The notes under the pieces were generated by a model that was given only the letters and a program-made list of their open reading frames with translations, searched no databases and was not told the origin of the DNA. A DNA stretch of 30,968 bases, from assembly GCA_052400665.1 (NCBI GenBank), contig JBQTGK010000018.1, one strand, 5' to 3'. This DNA is from JBQTGK01 sp052400665 (GTDB taxonomy: Bacteria; Bacteroidota; Bacteroidia; Bacteroidales; Marinifilaceae). Positions 1 to 6,915 of this stretch are shown here, in pieces (position 1 is the stretch's first letter; each line of letters begins with the position of its first letter). Made by a program: the position numbers and the translations under genes.

Positions 1-179
1 GTTTTACTCTTTTCCAAATGCTTTTCTAATCTTTTTTTTTGCCTTAGCTTAACTTACTGGTAACCTGATTGAAAAAAAATAAATAGCGAATAATAATCGA
101 GCATATTTAACAATGGCACTCTTCGCTATTTTTAACACAAAAGCTAAAAATTTCCATTAGGGATAGCAGCGATATCCTT

Positions 180-262
180 TTTTTGAAGAATGAAAAAAAA
201 GATAAAGCGAATAGCCCGGCCAAACTCTTTCTTCCGAAAGAGTTTGGAAATGGCCTACAAAG
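180..262. repeat. Candidate dispersed intergenic repeat with perfect 12-bp hairpin
   Basis: Positions 220-231 and 236-247 are a perfect 12-base inverted repeat (CCAAACTCTTTC and its complement) around a 4-base loop. They sit in a locally GC-richer patch inside the otherwise AT-rich 362 bases that precede the first gene. Read on the - strand the patch translates into a short stretch that resembles low-complexity pseudo-peptides I recall from intergenic repeats of Bacteroidota genomes; that recollection is not verified. The hairpin could also be the terminator of a gene left of the window, but the U-run is poor. I see nothing else in 1-362 beyond A/T tracts and presumably the promoter of the next gene. 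Confidence 0.4.
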
Positions 263-362
263 AAAATACAATTTTAAGCTTTTTAACAGTTGATAAGAAA
301 AGTTTTTGTGGAGATATACTATCTTCGTACTATAAATTAGTAAAAACATTAATTCTCTAAGA

Positions 363-1091
363 GTGACAAACAGACTTGTTATTATACCGACATACAACGA
401 AAAGGAAAATATTGAAGCTATTATAAGAAAAGTATTTTCGCTGAGTACTGCTTTTGATATATTAATAATAGAGGACAATTCTCCTGACGGTACTGCTCAA
501 ATAATAAAGAAATTACAAAAAGAATTTACGGCTCTTCATATTATTGAAAGAAAAGGTAAGTTAGGTTTAGGAACTGCATATATTACTGGTTTTAAATGGG
601 CATTGGAAAATAAATATGAATATATTTTTGAGATGGATGCAGATTTTTCGCACAATCCTGAAGATTTAATTCATTTATATGATGCTTGTGCAAATAAGGG
701 TGGCGATATGGCCATAGGTTCGCGATATGTTTCTGGAGTAAATGTTGTAAATTGGCCTATGGGTAGAGTTTTAATGTCGTATTTTGCCTCGAAATATGTT
801 CGTATTGTTACGGGCATGAAGATTCATGATGCTACTGCTGGCTTTAAGTGCTATACCAGAAAAGTATTAGAGACTATAGATTTAGATAAAATTAGATTTA
901 AAGGTTATGCTTTTCAGATTGAAATGAAGTTTACGAGCTGGAAATTTGGCTTCAATATTATTGAAGTACCAATTATATTTACGGATCGTACGGAAGGAAC
1001 ATCGAAAATGAGTGGTGGAATATTTAATGAAGCCGTTTGGGGAGTGATAAAAATGAAATTGAGAAGTTTTTTTAGAAAATACGAGAGATAA
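363..1091 (+). CDS. Polyprenol monophosphomannose synthase-like GT2 glycosyltransferase
   Basis: This 242-residue single-domain family 2 glycosyltransferase is of the DPM1 (dolichol/polyprenol-phosphate mannose synthase) type. It likely moves mannose from GDP-mannose to a polyprenyl phosphate at the cytoplasmic face. Visible motifs are the N-terminal IPTYNEKENI, DNSPDGT around residue 40, the metal-binding DADFSHNPE near residue 95, GSRYVSG, and DATAGFKCY with a following FQIEMKF. There is no membrane-anchoring C-terminal domain, which fits the short soluble form. The start is GTG at 363; no ATG precedes the conserved IPTYNE stretch. It lies 90 bases upstream of dihydroorotase on the same strand, an arrangement common in Bacteroidota. 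Substrate identity is inferred from family resemblance. Confidence 0.85.
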   Translation: MTNRLVIIPTYNEKENIEAIIRKVFSLSTAFDILIIEDNSPDGTAQIIKKLQKEFTALHIIERKGKLGLGTAYITGFKWALENKYEYIFEMDADFSHNPEDLIHLYDACANKGGDMAIGSRYVSGVNVVNWPMGRVLMSYFASKYVRIVTGMKIHDATAGFKCYTRKVLETIDLDKIRFKGYAFQIEMKFTSWKFGFNIIEVPIIFTDRTEGTSKMSGGIFNEAVWGVIKMKLRSFFRKYER

Positions 1092-1181
1092 ATTTTAAAT
1101 AAAGTAAGCTTAGAAAATAAATAGTATAACAGGCATTTCCTAACTTAGTATATTTAATTGTTACAAAACTAAACAACCAAC

Positions 1182-2522
1182 ATGTCGATTTATTTAATTA
1201 AAAATGCCTTAATAATTAATGAAGGCAAAAAATTCGCTGGAAGTGTTCTGGTAAAAAATCAAATAATCGAAGAAATTTTTACTTCGGAACCAGAAGTATG
1301 TGATAAAAATTGGAAAATTATTGATGCAGGTGGAAAGTTACTAATCCCTGGTGTGATTGATGATCAGGTTCATTTTCGGGATCCGGGAATGCCACAAAAG
1401 GGAGATTTATATACTGAATCGAAAGCTGCTGTAGCCGGAGGAACTACTTCGTTTATGGATATGCCAAATGTGAAACCACAAACCATTACTCAGGAGTTGC
1501 TTACAGAAAGATATAGGTTAGGTGCTGAAAAATCAATGGCAAATTATTCTTTCTATATGGGTGCTACCAATAATAATCTTAAAGAAATTTTAAAAACGGA
1601 CCCTAAAACTGTTTGCGGAATTAAAATTTTTATGGGATCGTCGACTGGAAACATGTTGGTAGATGATGTTGAAACTTTATCGCAGATATTTGAAAAAGCT
1701 CCCTTACTAATTGCTACGCATTGTGAGGATAGCCCAATGATTGATAAAAATCAGGCAGAATATTTGAAAAAATATGGCGAAGATATCCCAATGGAATATC
1801 ATGGTAAAATTAGAAGTGCCGAAGCTTGTTACAAATCATCGTCGAAGGCAATAAAATTGGCTAAAAAGTACAATACAAGATTACATATTCTTCACTTATC
1901 GACTGGAATGGAAATGGAATTATTTGACAATTCTATTCCTGCAAAAGAAAAAAGAATTACATCTGAAGTTTGTATTCACCATTTGTGGTTTAATGATAAG
2001 GATTACCTTGAAAAAGGGTCGAGAATTCGCTGGAACCCAGCTATTAAAACTAAGGAAGATCAGGAAAAACTTTGGAAAGCTTTATTGGATGACAGATTAG
2101 ATGTGATTGCAACAGATCACGCTCCACATACCGAAGAAGAAAAAGATGGTAATTATTTGAATGCTGCAGGTGGTGGTCCTTTGGTACAACACTCACTGGT
2201 TGCAATGATGGAACAGGCACGCATGGGAAAAATAAAAATGGAAAAAGTAGTTGAAAAAATGTGCCACACTCCTGCTGAAATTTTCCAGGTTGAAAAACGT
2301 GGCTTTATCCGTAAAGGATATTTTGCCGATTTGGTTCTTTTAAGTGAAGACGATTGGACTGCCACAAAAGAAAATACCTTATATAAATGCGGCTGGACTC
2401 CTTTCGATGGTCAGAAATTCCAATATAAGGTTGAAAAAACTTTTGTGAACGGACATTTGGTTTACGATAAGGGTAAATTTAATGAAAGTAATAAGGGTAT
2501 GAGGTTGACTTTTGAGAGATAA
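1182..2522 (+). CDS. pyrC: Dihydroorotase, class I type
   Basis: The product catalyses reversible ring closure of N-carbamoyl-aspartate to dihydroorotate, the third step of pyrimidine synthesis, in the cytoplasm. The 446-residue length and order of motifs fit class I dihydroorotases of the amidohydrolase superfamily: DDQVHFRDPG (61-69), GIKIFMGSSTG with the candidate carboxylated Lys148, ATHCED with His180, LHILHLS with His235/His238, and ATDHAPHT with catalytic Asp312. The usual first metal ligand of the HxH motif is Gln62 here (QVH in place of HVH). I recall the same variant in other Bacteroidota dihydroorotases, so the gene is probably still active. The start is ATG at 1182, preceded by an AT-rich stretch without a Shine-Dalgarno site. 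Confidence 0.93.
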   Translation: MSIYLIKNALIINEGKKFAGSVLVKNQIIEEIFTSEPEVCDKNWKIIDAGGKLLIPGVIDDQVHFRDPGMPQKGDLYTESKAAVAGGTTSFMDMPNVKPQTITQELLTERYRLGAEKSMANYSFYMGATNNNLKEILKTDPKTVCGIKIFMGSSTGNMLVDDVETLSQIFEKAPLLIATHCEDSPMIDKNQAEYLKKYGEDIPMEYHGKIRSAEACYKSSSKAIKLAKKYNTRLHILHLSTGMEMELFDNSIPAKEKRITSEVCIHHLWFNDKDYLEKGSRIRWNPAIKTKEDQEKLWKALLDDRLDVIATDHAPHTEEEKDGNYLNAAGGGPLVQHSLVAMMEQARMGKIKMEKVVEKMCHTPAEIFQVEKRGFIRKGYFADLVLLSEDDWTATKENTLYKCGWTPFDGQKFQYKVEKTFVNGHLVYDKGKFNESNKGMRLTFER

Positions 2523-2535
2523 TTTTTTATCCTCT

Positions 2536-2725
2536 AGCCAGATGGGCTTTTACTTTCTCCATTGATGAGAAAGTAAGCAAAGAATCTAGGGCGTGTAAGC
2601 ACAAACTTCTTCTACTTGATAACTTTAAGTGCGGCGGGATGATCTTCGAACAAGTTCTCAGCTTCCCCATCTTTCTAAAAGTTTTCTGCGTACAAAAAGC
2701 TTGCCCTTCCAATGCCCATCATCCC
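2536..2725. repeat. Candidate dispersed intergenic repeat with inverted-repeat head
   Basis: Most of the gap between pyrC and the following lipoprotein gene is a block clearly richer in GC than its surroundings. It starts with an inverted repeat (2550-2559 TTACTTTCTC, 7-base loop, 2567-2576 GAGAAAGTAA). A 61-codon ORF on the - strand covers it (2527-2712), but its product is rich in Ser, Lys and Arg, resembles no domain I know, and looks like the chance translation of non-coding repeats that I recall being annotated as hypothetical proteins in this phylum. No second copy is present in this window, so the repeat nature is inferred. Confidence 0.45.
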
Positions 2726-2764
2726 TAGTGTATTTATTTCTTAAGTTTTAATTCACATTACAAA

Positions 2765-3250
2765 ATGACTAAATACATTTATAAAATAACAGCTCTAATT
2801 TTTTCGGGGCTGTTTTTATTTTCTTGCGAATCTCAGCAAAAACAAGAATTATTCCAGGGCGAAACTATTGCTAAGCCAATTATTTATGAGGTCATAATTA
2901 AAAATCCTGATCCTGAAAATGAATGGAAAGATGAATGCCTTGCCAATACAAACTCAGATAAACTTGTAAAGGATATTTTAAATGCTGTTTTAAAAGAAAA
3001 ACTACAAGCATTTGATTATTACGATAATCATGAATTAAGCTTATCGGAAATTGAACTGATTATAGAAGAAAACAAGCTATCGGATAGAACCGGAACCATA
3101 CAGTTTGAGGAAGATTGGTATTGGGATAAAAACAAGCTTAAGCTAAGAAAAGAAGTAAGAAAAATAATGTTTGGCTATGAAATTTATGACAATCTGGGAA
3201 AACTAAGGGGATACAAAGCAAGTTTTGTAATTGATATGTGTACAAAGTAA
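2765..3250 (+). CDS. Small lipoprotein of unknown function
   Basis: This 161-residue protein has a lipoprotein signal: MTKYIYK, a hydrophobic stretch, then a lipobox ending LFLFSC, with Cys21 as the acylated residue, followed by ESQQ. The mature part is charged and globular-looking, with an aromatic EEDWYWDKNKLKLRKEV segment near residues 117-132 and a C-terminal region ending in Cys-Thr-Lys. I do not recognise a domain. It probably sits in the inner leaflet of the outer membrane, as is usual for Bacteroidota lipoproteins without a retention signal. It stands alone between a putative repeat and a dehydrogenase gene on the same strand, with about 100 bases on its 3' side, so it is probably monocistronic. 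Confidence 0.7.
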   Translation: MTKYIYKITALIFSGLFLFSCESQQKQELFQGETIAKPIIYEVIIKNPDPENEWKDECLANTNSDKLVKDILNAVLKEKLQAFDYYDNHELSLSEIELIIEENKLSDRTGTIQFEEDWYWDKNKLKLRKEVRKIMFGYEIYDNLGKLRGYKASFVIDMCTK

Positions 3251-3352
3251 ATAATTGAGTGTATTGTTGTAAAATTTCTAATTATTTTTGCACAAAATTT
3301 TCGAATCATAAATCCTCTTGATTCCTGATAATCATATCTTGATATTTAAAAA

Positions 3353-4294
3353 ATGAAAGTACTATTTATAGATTCAACCCATCCTCGTTTGTTAGAAATG
3401 TTACAGGATGCCGGTTTTGATTGCACTTATGCTCCAGAAAAAAACAAAGAAGAATTGTTGAAACTATTTCCTGAATTCGATGGTTTTATTATTCGTAGTA
3501 AATTTAAACTTACCAAAGTAGAGTTGAGTTTAGCTACAAAGCTAAAATTTATTGGTAGAGTTGGAGCAGGACTGGAAAATATTGATCTTGACTTTGCTGA
3601 AAGCAAAGGAATTAGATGTTTTAATGCCCCCGAAGGAAACCGCGATGCGGTTGGAGAACATGCGGTTGGAATGCTTTTAAGTTTATTCAATAATTTATGC
3701 CGTTGCAATTGGGAGGTAAGAAATGGAAAATGGCGCAGAGAAGAAAACCGCGGAATAGAGATTAAAGGCAAAACCGTTGGAATTATTGGCTATGGAAACA
3801 TGGGTGGTGCTTTTGCTCAACGTTTAAAGGGTTTTGGCTGCAAAGTAATTGCCTACGACAAATACAAATTCGATTACTCAGATGAATTTTGTGAAGAAAA
3901 ACAATTGGAAGATTTATTTAAGCAATGCGATATTTTGAGTTTGCACGTTCCGCAAACCGAAGAAACAATGTTTATGGTAAACGATGAGTTTTTGAAAAAG
4001 TTCGAAAAACCAATTTACCTGATTAATACTGCACGCGGAAAAGTTGTAAAGATTGCCGATTTGGTTAAAAATCTGGAATCAGGACAAGTAAAAGGAGCTT
4101 GTTTGGATGTACTGGAATTTGAGAAAACCTCGTTCGAAGATTTACATGCTTCGGAATTGCCTGCGGAATTTCAATATTTAATTGAATCGGAACAAGTTCT
4201 GCTTAGTCCGCATGTTGGTGGCTGGACTCACGAATCGAACATTAAACTTTCAGAAGTTATAGCTCAAAAAATAATTGATGAGTTCGCTTCCTAA
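3353..4294 (+). CDS. D-2-hydroxyacid dehydrogenase (phosphoglycerate dehydrogenase-like)
   Basis: This 313-residue NAD-dependent oxidoreductase belongs to the D-isomer-specific 2-hydroxyacid dehydrogenase family. The catalytic domain (about 1-100 and 285-313) contains the GRVGAGLENID motif (68-78). The Rossmann domain contains GxGxxG as GYGNMG (146-151). The catalytic set appears as Arg228 in NTARG, a Glu in DVLEFE (255 or 257) and His287 in SPHVGG. It lacks the C-terminal ACT domain of long SerA proteins. A serine-pathway role (3-phosphoglycerate oxidation) is plausible, but no other serine gene is nearby and substrate cannot be read from sequence. A possible -7 element, TATTTTTG, lies at 3283-3290, though its -33 partner is poor. 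A hairpin lies just after the stop. Confidence 0.85.
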   Translation: MKVLFIDSTHPRLLEMLQDAGFDCTYAPEKNKEELLKLFPEFDGFIIRSKFKLTKVELSLATKLKFIGRVGAGLENIDLDFAESKGIRCFNAPEGNRDAVGEHAVGMLLSLFNNLCRCNWEVRNGKWRREENRGIEIKGKTVGIIGYGNMGGAFAQRLKGFGCKVIAYDKYKFDYSDEFCEEKQLEDLFKQCDILSLHVPQTEETMFMVNDEFLKKFEKPIYLINTARGKVVKIADLVKNLESGQVKGACLDVLEFEKTSFEDLHASELPAEFQYLIESEQVLLSPHVGGWTHESNIKLSEVIAQKIIDEFAS

Positions 4295-4312
4295 AACAAA
4301 ATATTACAAACT

Positions 4313-4351
4313 AAAAAAAGCTCTCGTTCTTAAAGAAAGAGGTTTTTTTTT
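4313..4351. terminator. Bidirectional hairpin terminator between convergent genes
   Basis: An A-run (4313-4319), then CTCT, TTC, a 5-base loop, GAA, AGAG and a run of nine T (4343-4351) form a stem with a two-base bulge. The flanking A and T tracts can also pair and give a U-run in both directions. It lies exactly between the convergent dehydrogenase gene and the following - strand gene. Confidence 0.75.
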
Positions 4352-4365
4352 AGTTTTATCTTATT

Positions 4366-4998
4366 TTAATATACTGCGTTTTGATCATCGAATTTTACAA
4401 CAAATTTTTTAAACTGATCTGCCAAATCGTACAAAATTTCAATTTTTGAATCATCTACAAACCAATCTTGAGTAGAATAAATTCCAAAATGAGAATGTTC
4501 TTTTAATCCTGGAACAAAATCGAGATTCACCATGTTTACTCCAACTCTTAACCTAAAATCAAAATTAAAAACCTTAAGTATTAGATCGTGAATTTTGGGA
4601 TTTTTAAAAATCCTATTTGTCCCAATAGCATCAAATGCATCGAATACAACCTGAGAATCGAATTTATTCGTTCCTGTTTTGTAGCCTTTATTTTTAGAAA
4701 AAAAGTTCATTTTATCGAGAATGTCCTTTTTACGTAAACAAACTCTTATTGATTTAGAAAGAGGTATTGGAAAAAACACTCCACTAAATATGGATTGCCT
4801 ATCGAAACGGCGGGAATCACCAAAACAAGCAAAATAGGTATTTGCTAATCTATTTTCGGGTATATACAAAAGTCGGCGATGATAAGTTACCGGATGAAGC
4901 GCATTAGAAGGATAAGCTTGCTCGATAAAATCAACCACGTGATCTGTTTTATTCGCAAATTCACTTAATTTCTGAATGGTAGTTTTTTCTTTTTCCAT
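4366..4998 (-). CDS. Unrecognised protein, possibly DUF3137-like
   Basis: The protein has 210 residues if it starts at the ATG at 4998; the reading frame could also open three codons earlier at a TTG (5007), but ATG followed by a charged MEKEKTT start is more likely. There is no signal peptide or clear membrane segment. Residues about 115-200 (NKFDSQVVFDAFDAIG, then a stretch ending in VNMVNLDFV) faintly recall the C-terminal part of DUF3137-type proteins, in which a mature domain is compared by position and size; this is a weak resemblance only. The gene is probably monocistronic, with its 3' end at the shared terminator. No function is proposed. Confidence 0.65.
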   Translation of the reverse strand: MEKEKTTIQKLSEFANKTDHVVDFIEQAYPSNALHPVTYHRRLLYIPENRLANTYFACFGDSRRFDRQSIFSGVFFPIPLSKSIRVCLRKKDILDKMNFFSKNKGYKTGTNKFDSQVVFDAFDAIGTNRIFKNPKIHDLILKVFNFDFRLRVGVNMVNLDFVPGLKEHSHFGIYSTQDWFVDDSKIEILYDLADQFKKFVVKFDDQNAVY

Positions 4999-5186
4999 AT
5001 CGTACAAATCAACTGTGTGCTTCTAATATTATTTTCATTGTCTTTCAACCTGTATTTCAATGTGTTAAATTAGCACAAAAACTATTAAGAAGCAAAATCA
5101 ATTAATGCATAGTTATTAACAATATTAGCATTAGGAATAAAAAAAACTACTATTGCGAAGTATTAAAAACTCTTATTCATTTAATT

Positions 5187-5726
5187 TTAAAAACCATAAG
5201 CCATGCCAATACCAAAATAATGGTAAGCCTCATCGGTTAATTCTATTTCTGTTTCCATAATTAAAGACCAGCCGTTACCAACTGATACTCTAATACCAAT
5301 TGGCAGCCATAGCGGAATTTTTGTTTCATCGTCCAGAACAATATCCATATCTAAACCAGTAATTAATTTTGTTCCCGAAGCAAGAGGTATGGTAACATTT
5401 GCGGTTCCGTCTAATCCAAAATCATGAAAATGATGGACACCTGCCGATAAAGATAAATTCTTACTAATTCCGAATTCGATATCTCCACCATAATAATTTT
5501 CATCACCAAAAGCTCCTACTTTTGCACCAACATCGATGTTGCGTCCTACACCTACTCCGGCATGAAAAAACATTTGAAAATCTGTGGTTCCATCATAAAC
5601 AAGTAAAGATGGTTCGAAACCAATGGCTGCTTCTCCACTTCTTAAAACTCCTGATGTATTAAAAATTTGCGCATTGGAAAGCATACTTCCAAAAACCATT
5701 ACTAATAGAATAATTCCTTTTTTCAT
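5187..5726 (-). CDS. Secreted outer-membrane beta-barrel-like protein, unknown function
   Basis: This 179-residue protein starts with a clear Sec signal peptide (MKKGIILLVMVFGSMLSNAQ, cleavage after about residue 19). The mature part alternates polar and hydrophobic residues in short strands rich in Gly and aromatic residues (GAGVGVGRNIDVGAKVGAF and similar), and the chain ends in a phenylalanine after GIGMAYGF. These are hallmarks of small outer-membrane beta-barrels. I cannot name a family. It lies between the metF terminator and the 4366-4998 gene, all on the - strand, but with about 190 bases to the next gene, so it is likely its own unit. Confidence 0.75.
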   Translation of the reverse strand: MKKGIILLVMVFGSMLSNAQIFNTSGVLRSGEAAIGFEPSLLVYDGTTDFQMFFHAGVGVGRNIDVGAKVGAFGDENYYGGDIEFGISKNLSLSAGVHHFHDFGLDGTANVTIPLASGTKLITGLDMDIVLDDETKIPLWLPIGIRVSVGNGWSLIMETEIELTDEAYHYFGIGMAYGF

Positions 5727-5790
5727 TTAGTCTTTTGTTTATAATTCTCTTCTTAAACTAATATATAACTTGATTTATTGCCAATAAGTA

Positions 5791-5829
5791 AAATAAAAAA
5801 ATCCCTCTCCATAAAGTATGGAAAAGGAT
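5791..5829 (-). terminator. Terminator of the methionine operon
   Basis: On the - strand a stem of TCCATA/TATGGA (5808-5813 and 5817-5822, 3-base loop), extended outward by ATCC/GGAT with mismatches, is followed by a U-rich run (the A-run at 5791-5801 on the + strand). It lies about 40 bases after the metF stop. Confidence 0.75.
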
Positions 5830-5868
5830 TAATATCATTTAGATCGGCATAAACTTATAAAAGCTTTT

Positions 5869-6828
5869 TTAATAAATTGCTTTTGCAATATCTCGTACAC
5901 AATTCGAAGCCATTAAAGTATAAAAATGCAAGGAAGGAACACCGTGTTTAATCAATTCTTTTCCTTGTTCGATACCCCATTCTACACCAACCTGCTTCAC
6001 ATCATCGTTGGTTTTACATTTTCGAACCTCGGCAGCTAAAGCTTCAGGAATATCGGTTTTAAAGATCTGCGGAAGGACTGTTAACTGGCTTAAAGCCGAT
6101 ATTGGTTTTATTCCTGGAACAATGGGCACTGTAATTCCTGCTGCTCGCACTCTTTTCTCAAAGTCGAAAAACTTCTGATTATCGAAAAACATTTGCGTTA
6201 CAATATAATCAGCACCAGCATCAATTTTCTTTTTTAAATAATAAATATCCGAATCTAAATTAGGTGCTTCCTCATGTTTTTCGGGATATCCGGCTGTGCC
6301 GAAAGAAAAAGGAGTTGTAAAAGGCTCAACATGAGTGCCATCTAGAAAATCACCATTATTAATATCCTTAACCTGATTTATTAAATCCAAAGCATACTTG
6401 TGTTCTCCTCCATTTTTAACAAAATCGTGACGAGAAGAAGAATCTCCGCGCAATAATAATAAATCGTGAATATCCAGGAAATTTAAATCGAGTAAGGCAT
6501 TTTCGGTTTCTTCGGGAGTAAATCCGTTACAAATTACATGAGGAACCACTGTAATTTTATATTCGTTTTTTATTGCAGCCGCAACAGCAACTGTACCCGG
6601 ACGCTTACGAGTAACTTTTTTCTCAAAACCTCCATTTTTCGATTCCACAAATACAACCTCATCGCGATGAGCCGTAATATTAATATATTTAGGATCGAAC
6701 TCCTTTAGCTTTTCAATGGTATTAAAAACTTTATATATGCTGTTTCCTCTTAAAGGTGGCAACAATTCAAAAGAGAAGTGTGTGGTTTTATTCTCGATTG
6801 CCTGATTTAAATGTTCGATTACTTTCAT
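5869..6828 (-). CDS. metF: Methylenetetrahydrofolate reductase
   Basis: This flavoprotein reduces 5,10-methylene-THF to 5-methyl-THF, the methyl donor used by MetH. The 319-residue chain has the family's N-terminal SFELLPP with catalytic Glu21, YINITAHRDE, VVPHVICNG, LLLLRGDS, a DYIVTQMFFDNQKF segment, and VPGIKP followed by the late HFYTLMASN. Length fits bacterial MetF (about 300 residues). It is the last gene of the methionine operon, 87 bases behind metH, and the hairpin near 5800 closes the unit. The ATG at 6828 places the conserved Glu at the expected distance from the N-terminus. Confidence 0.95.
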   Translation of the reverse strand: MKVIEHLNQAIENKTTHFSFELLPPLRGNSIYKVFNTIEKLKEFDPKYINITAHRDEVVFVESKNGGFEKKVTRKRPGTVAVAAAIKNEYKITVVPHVICNGFTPEETENALLDLNFLDIHDLLLLRGDSSSRHDFVKNGGEHKYALDLINQVKDINNGDFLDGTHVEPFTTPFSFGTAGYPEKHEEAPNLDSDIYYLKKKIDAGADYIVTQMFFDNQKFFDFEKRVRAAGITVPIVPGIKPISALSQLTVLPQIFKTDIPEALAAEVRKCKTNDDVKQVGVEWGIEQGKELIKHGVPSLHFYTLMASNCVRDIAKAIY

Positions 6829-6915
6829 TGGTTAATTATAGATTTGAGATGTTAGAAATGAGATTTGAGAAAATATTTTGCAAATTATTCTCTCCTAAAT
6901 TCTATCAATCTGTTT

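Noticed and set aside
107..478. 123-codon ORF on the - strand at the left edge
   Set aside because: It overlaps the start of the glycosyltransferase gene on the other strand and spans the hairpin repeat; its product is low-complexity and matches nothing I know.
2527..2712. 61-codon ORF on the - strand in the pyrC downstream gap
   Set aside because: It lies wholly inside the candidate repeat and has no sign of a protein domain; better described as non-coding repeat.
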